A DNA stretch of 6,611 nt. Origin: Clostridia bacterium (GTDB taxonomy: Bacteria; Bacillota; Clostridia; Oscillospirales; Butyricicoccaceae). Positions 5,984 to 6,611 of this stretch are shown here, one piece after another (position 1 is the stretch's first letter; each line of letters begins with the position of its first letter). Below the pieces are notes generated by a model that was not told the DNA's origin, made no database searches, and saw nothing but the letters and a program-made list of their open reading frames with translations. The DNA lies in the NCBI GenBank assembly GCA_017547995.1, contig JAFYNW010000183.1:1-6611 (forward strand), written 5' to 3'. A program made the translations under genes and the position numbers.

Positions 5984-6308
5984 ACTGCTTACGGTAAGTT
6001 TCACACTGTGTGCATTCGCATCTGTCGTCGGAGGAAGAGCCGCACTTTGTGATGGAAACGCTGTCAGCCTCGCAGATTTTGTTTGTGTTGTAGGCGCACT
6101 TTGTAGCTTCGCAGGAAATATAAGTTTCAGCGCCAGGTGCACCGTGAGGCATAAAGTTCATAGCGCCGCTGCCTCGCTTCTGGTAAGACTTGCAGGAAGT
6201 TTCAGGAGACGCTGTCGCCTTGTCGCCGTCAATCTTGATGGAATTAAGGCAGCACTTGCCTGTTTCATTGTGGACACACTGTGTCACGGAACATTTCAAA
6301 AAGCTCAT
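5982..6308 (-). CDS. DUF1540 cysteine-rich protein with two tandem modules
   Basis: A 108-residue protein made of two DUF1540-like modules. Module 1 (about 3-42) has cysteines 6, 11, 19, 20 and 39; module 2 (about 63-105) has cysteines 66, 71, 79, 89, 97, 99 and 102. Both begin with the same C-x4-C-x7-C spacing and similar words (CSVTQCVHNETGKC; CEATKCAYNTNKIC), showing an internal duplication joined by a Gly/Pro/Met-rich linker (about 46-60). There is no signal peptide or membrane segment, so it is probably a cytoplasmic metal-binding protein. DUF1540 proteins are common in Clostridia and their function is not established. The start is supported by AAAGGA on the - strand (6321-6316), 7 bases before ATG. 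It is monocistronic and convergent with the lyase. No clear promoter was identified. Confidence 0.88.
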   Translation of the reverse strand: MSFLKCSVTQCVHNETGKCCLNSIKIDGDKATASPETSCKSYQKRGSGAMNFMPHGAPGAETYISCEATKCAYNTNKICEADSVSITKCGSSSDDRCECTQCETYRKQ

Positions 6309-6373
6309 AATGTTTTCCTTTCATGTGTTTTGGATTACACATCTATTTTTACCATTAACCATCATAAAATACC

Positions 6374-6402
6374 TTGACAAAATTTTTTTCTCATTCTATA
6401 CT
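6374..6402 (+). promoter_or_regulatory. Near-consensus sigma-A promoter for the gene at the right edge
   Basis: TTGACA (6374-6379), an exact 17-base spacer, and TATACT (6397-6402). Transcription should start near 6409, about 173 bases upstream of the only plausible downstream start codon (6582), which implies a long leader. It lies in the divergent gap beside the DUF1540 gene. Confidence 0.7.
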
Positions 6403-6458
6403 TTATTTAGATAAACTTCGAAATAACAACGTAATACCTTACCCAAAGCCAACAAAAG

Positions 6459-6505
6459 CCTCCCTTGTGCAAAGGGAGGTGTCAATCGCAGATTGACGGA
6501 GGGAT
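6459..6505. repeat. Dispersed repeat with two hairpins (CCTCCCTT...GGAGGGATTG type)
   Basis: CCTCCCTT (6459-6466) pairs with AAGGGAGG (6472-6479). GTCAATC (6481-6487) pairs with GATTGAC (6491-6497). GGAGGGATTGTT follows. The order 'CCTCCCTT, short loop, AAGGGAGGTG, variable hairpin, GACGGAGGGATTGTT' is one I recall as a high-copy short repeat in Ruminococcaceae/Oscillospiraceae genomes. Here it lies inside the predicted leader of the downstream gene. The first hairpin has no T tail, so it is not a standard terminator. Confidence 0.7.
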
Positions 6506-6581
6506 TGTTCCCTGTTTAACGTGACTCATCACACTGCACTTATCCACTATTCACTTTTACTTTCTCCCCAAGGAGGCCACT

Positions 6582-6611
6582 ATGGACAAGCTATGGTCAG
6601 CGCTTTCTGAC
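6582..6611 (+). CDS. Start of an unidentified gene, truncated by window edge
   Basis: The ATG at 6582 is preceded by a strong AAGGAGG (6570-6576) with a 5-base spacer, and the frame is open to the end of the window, giving MDKLWSALSD. Ten residues are too few to name a family. The upstream promoter at 6374-6402 and the absence of any other start support it as a real gene. Confidence 0.65.
   Translation, partial: MDKLWSALSD

Noticed and set aside
6459..6480. Hairpin CCTCCCTT/AAGGGAGG read as a terminator or riboswitch
   Set aside because: No T run follows on either side, and the surrounding sequence matches a dispersed repeat rather than any riboswitch core I recognise.

Overview
The window looks like chromosomal DNA from an anaerobic, spore-forming member of the Clostridia, probably Oscillospirales/Ruminococcaceae-like. 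Supporting signs are a YlbJ-type sporulation membrane protein, a butanol-dehydrogenase-type iron alcohol dehydrogenase, a free-standing CarD-like regulator, a DUF1540 protein, an amino-acid beta-eliminating lyase, strong AAGGAG-type ribosome binding sites, tight U-tailed terminators, and small palindromic dispersed repeats of kinds I associate with this group. Taxonomy is inferred from gene content, not from a marker gene. There is no phage, transposase, CRISPR array, tRNA or rRNA.

Layout, left to right. (1) 1-1120, + strand: the 3' part of a ylbJ-like gene, then a 71-residue four-cysteine protein, closed by a terminator. (2) 1135-1270: a cluster of non-coding dispersed repeats. (3) 1291-2542, - strand: an iron-containing alcohol dehydrogenase with its own terminator. 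(4) 2745-3343, - strand: a CarD-family regulator with an extended -10 promoter and a terminator. (5) 3427-5977: a divergent pair, a LysR-type regulator (-) and a tyrosine phenol-lyase/tryptophanase-family enzyme (+). They share a 147-bp region with a near-consensus promoter and a perfect LysR-type palindrome centred near -65. (6) 5982-6308, - strand: a DUF1540 cysteine-rich protein. (7) 6374-6611, + strand: a near-consensus promoter, a leader carrying another dispersed repeat, and the first ten codons of a gene that runs off the window.

How the genes may work together: the LysR/lyase pair is the clearest functional unit, probably ligand-controlled catabolism of an aromatic (or other beta-substituted) amino acid to pyruvate and ammonia. 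The alcohol dehydrogenase would serve redox balance in fermentation. The other genes look like independent transcription units. Most of the window is ordinary. The most interesting point is the lyase: it keeps the phenol-pocket residues of tyrosine phenol-lyase but has changed several residues around the PLP cofactor. No intergenic stretch exceeds 300 bases.
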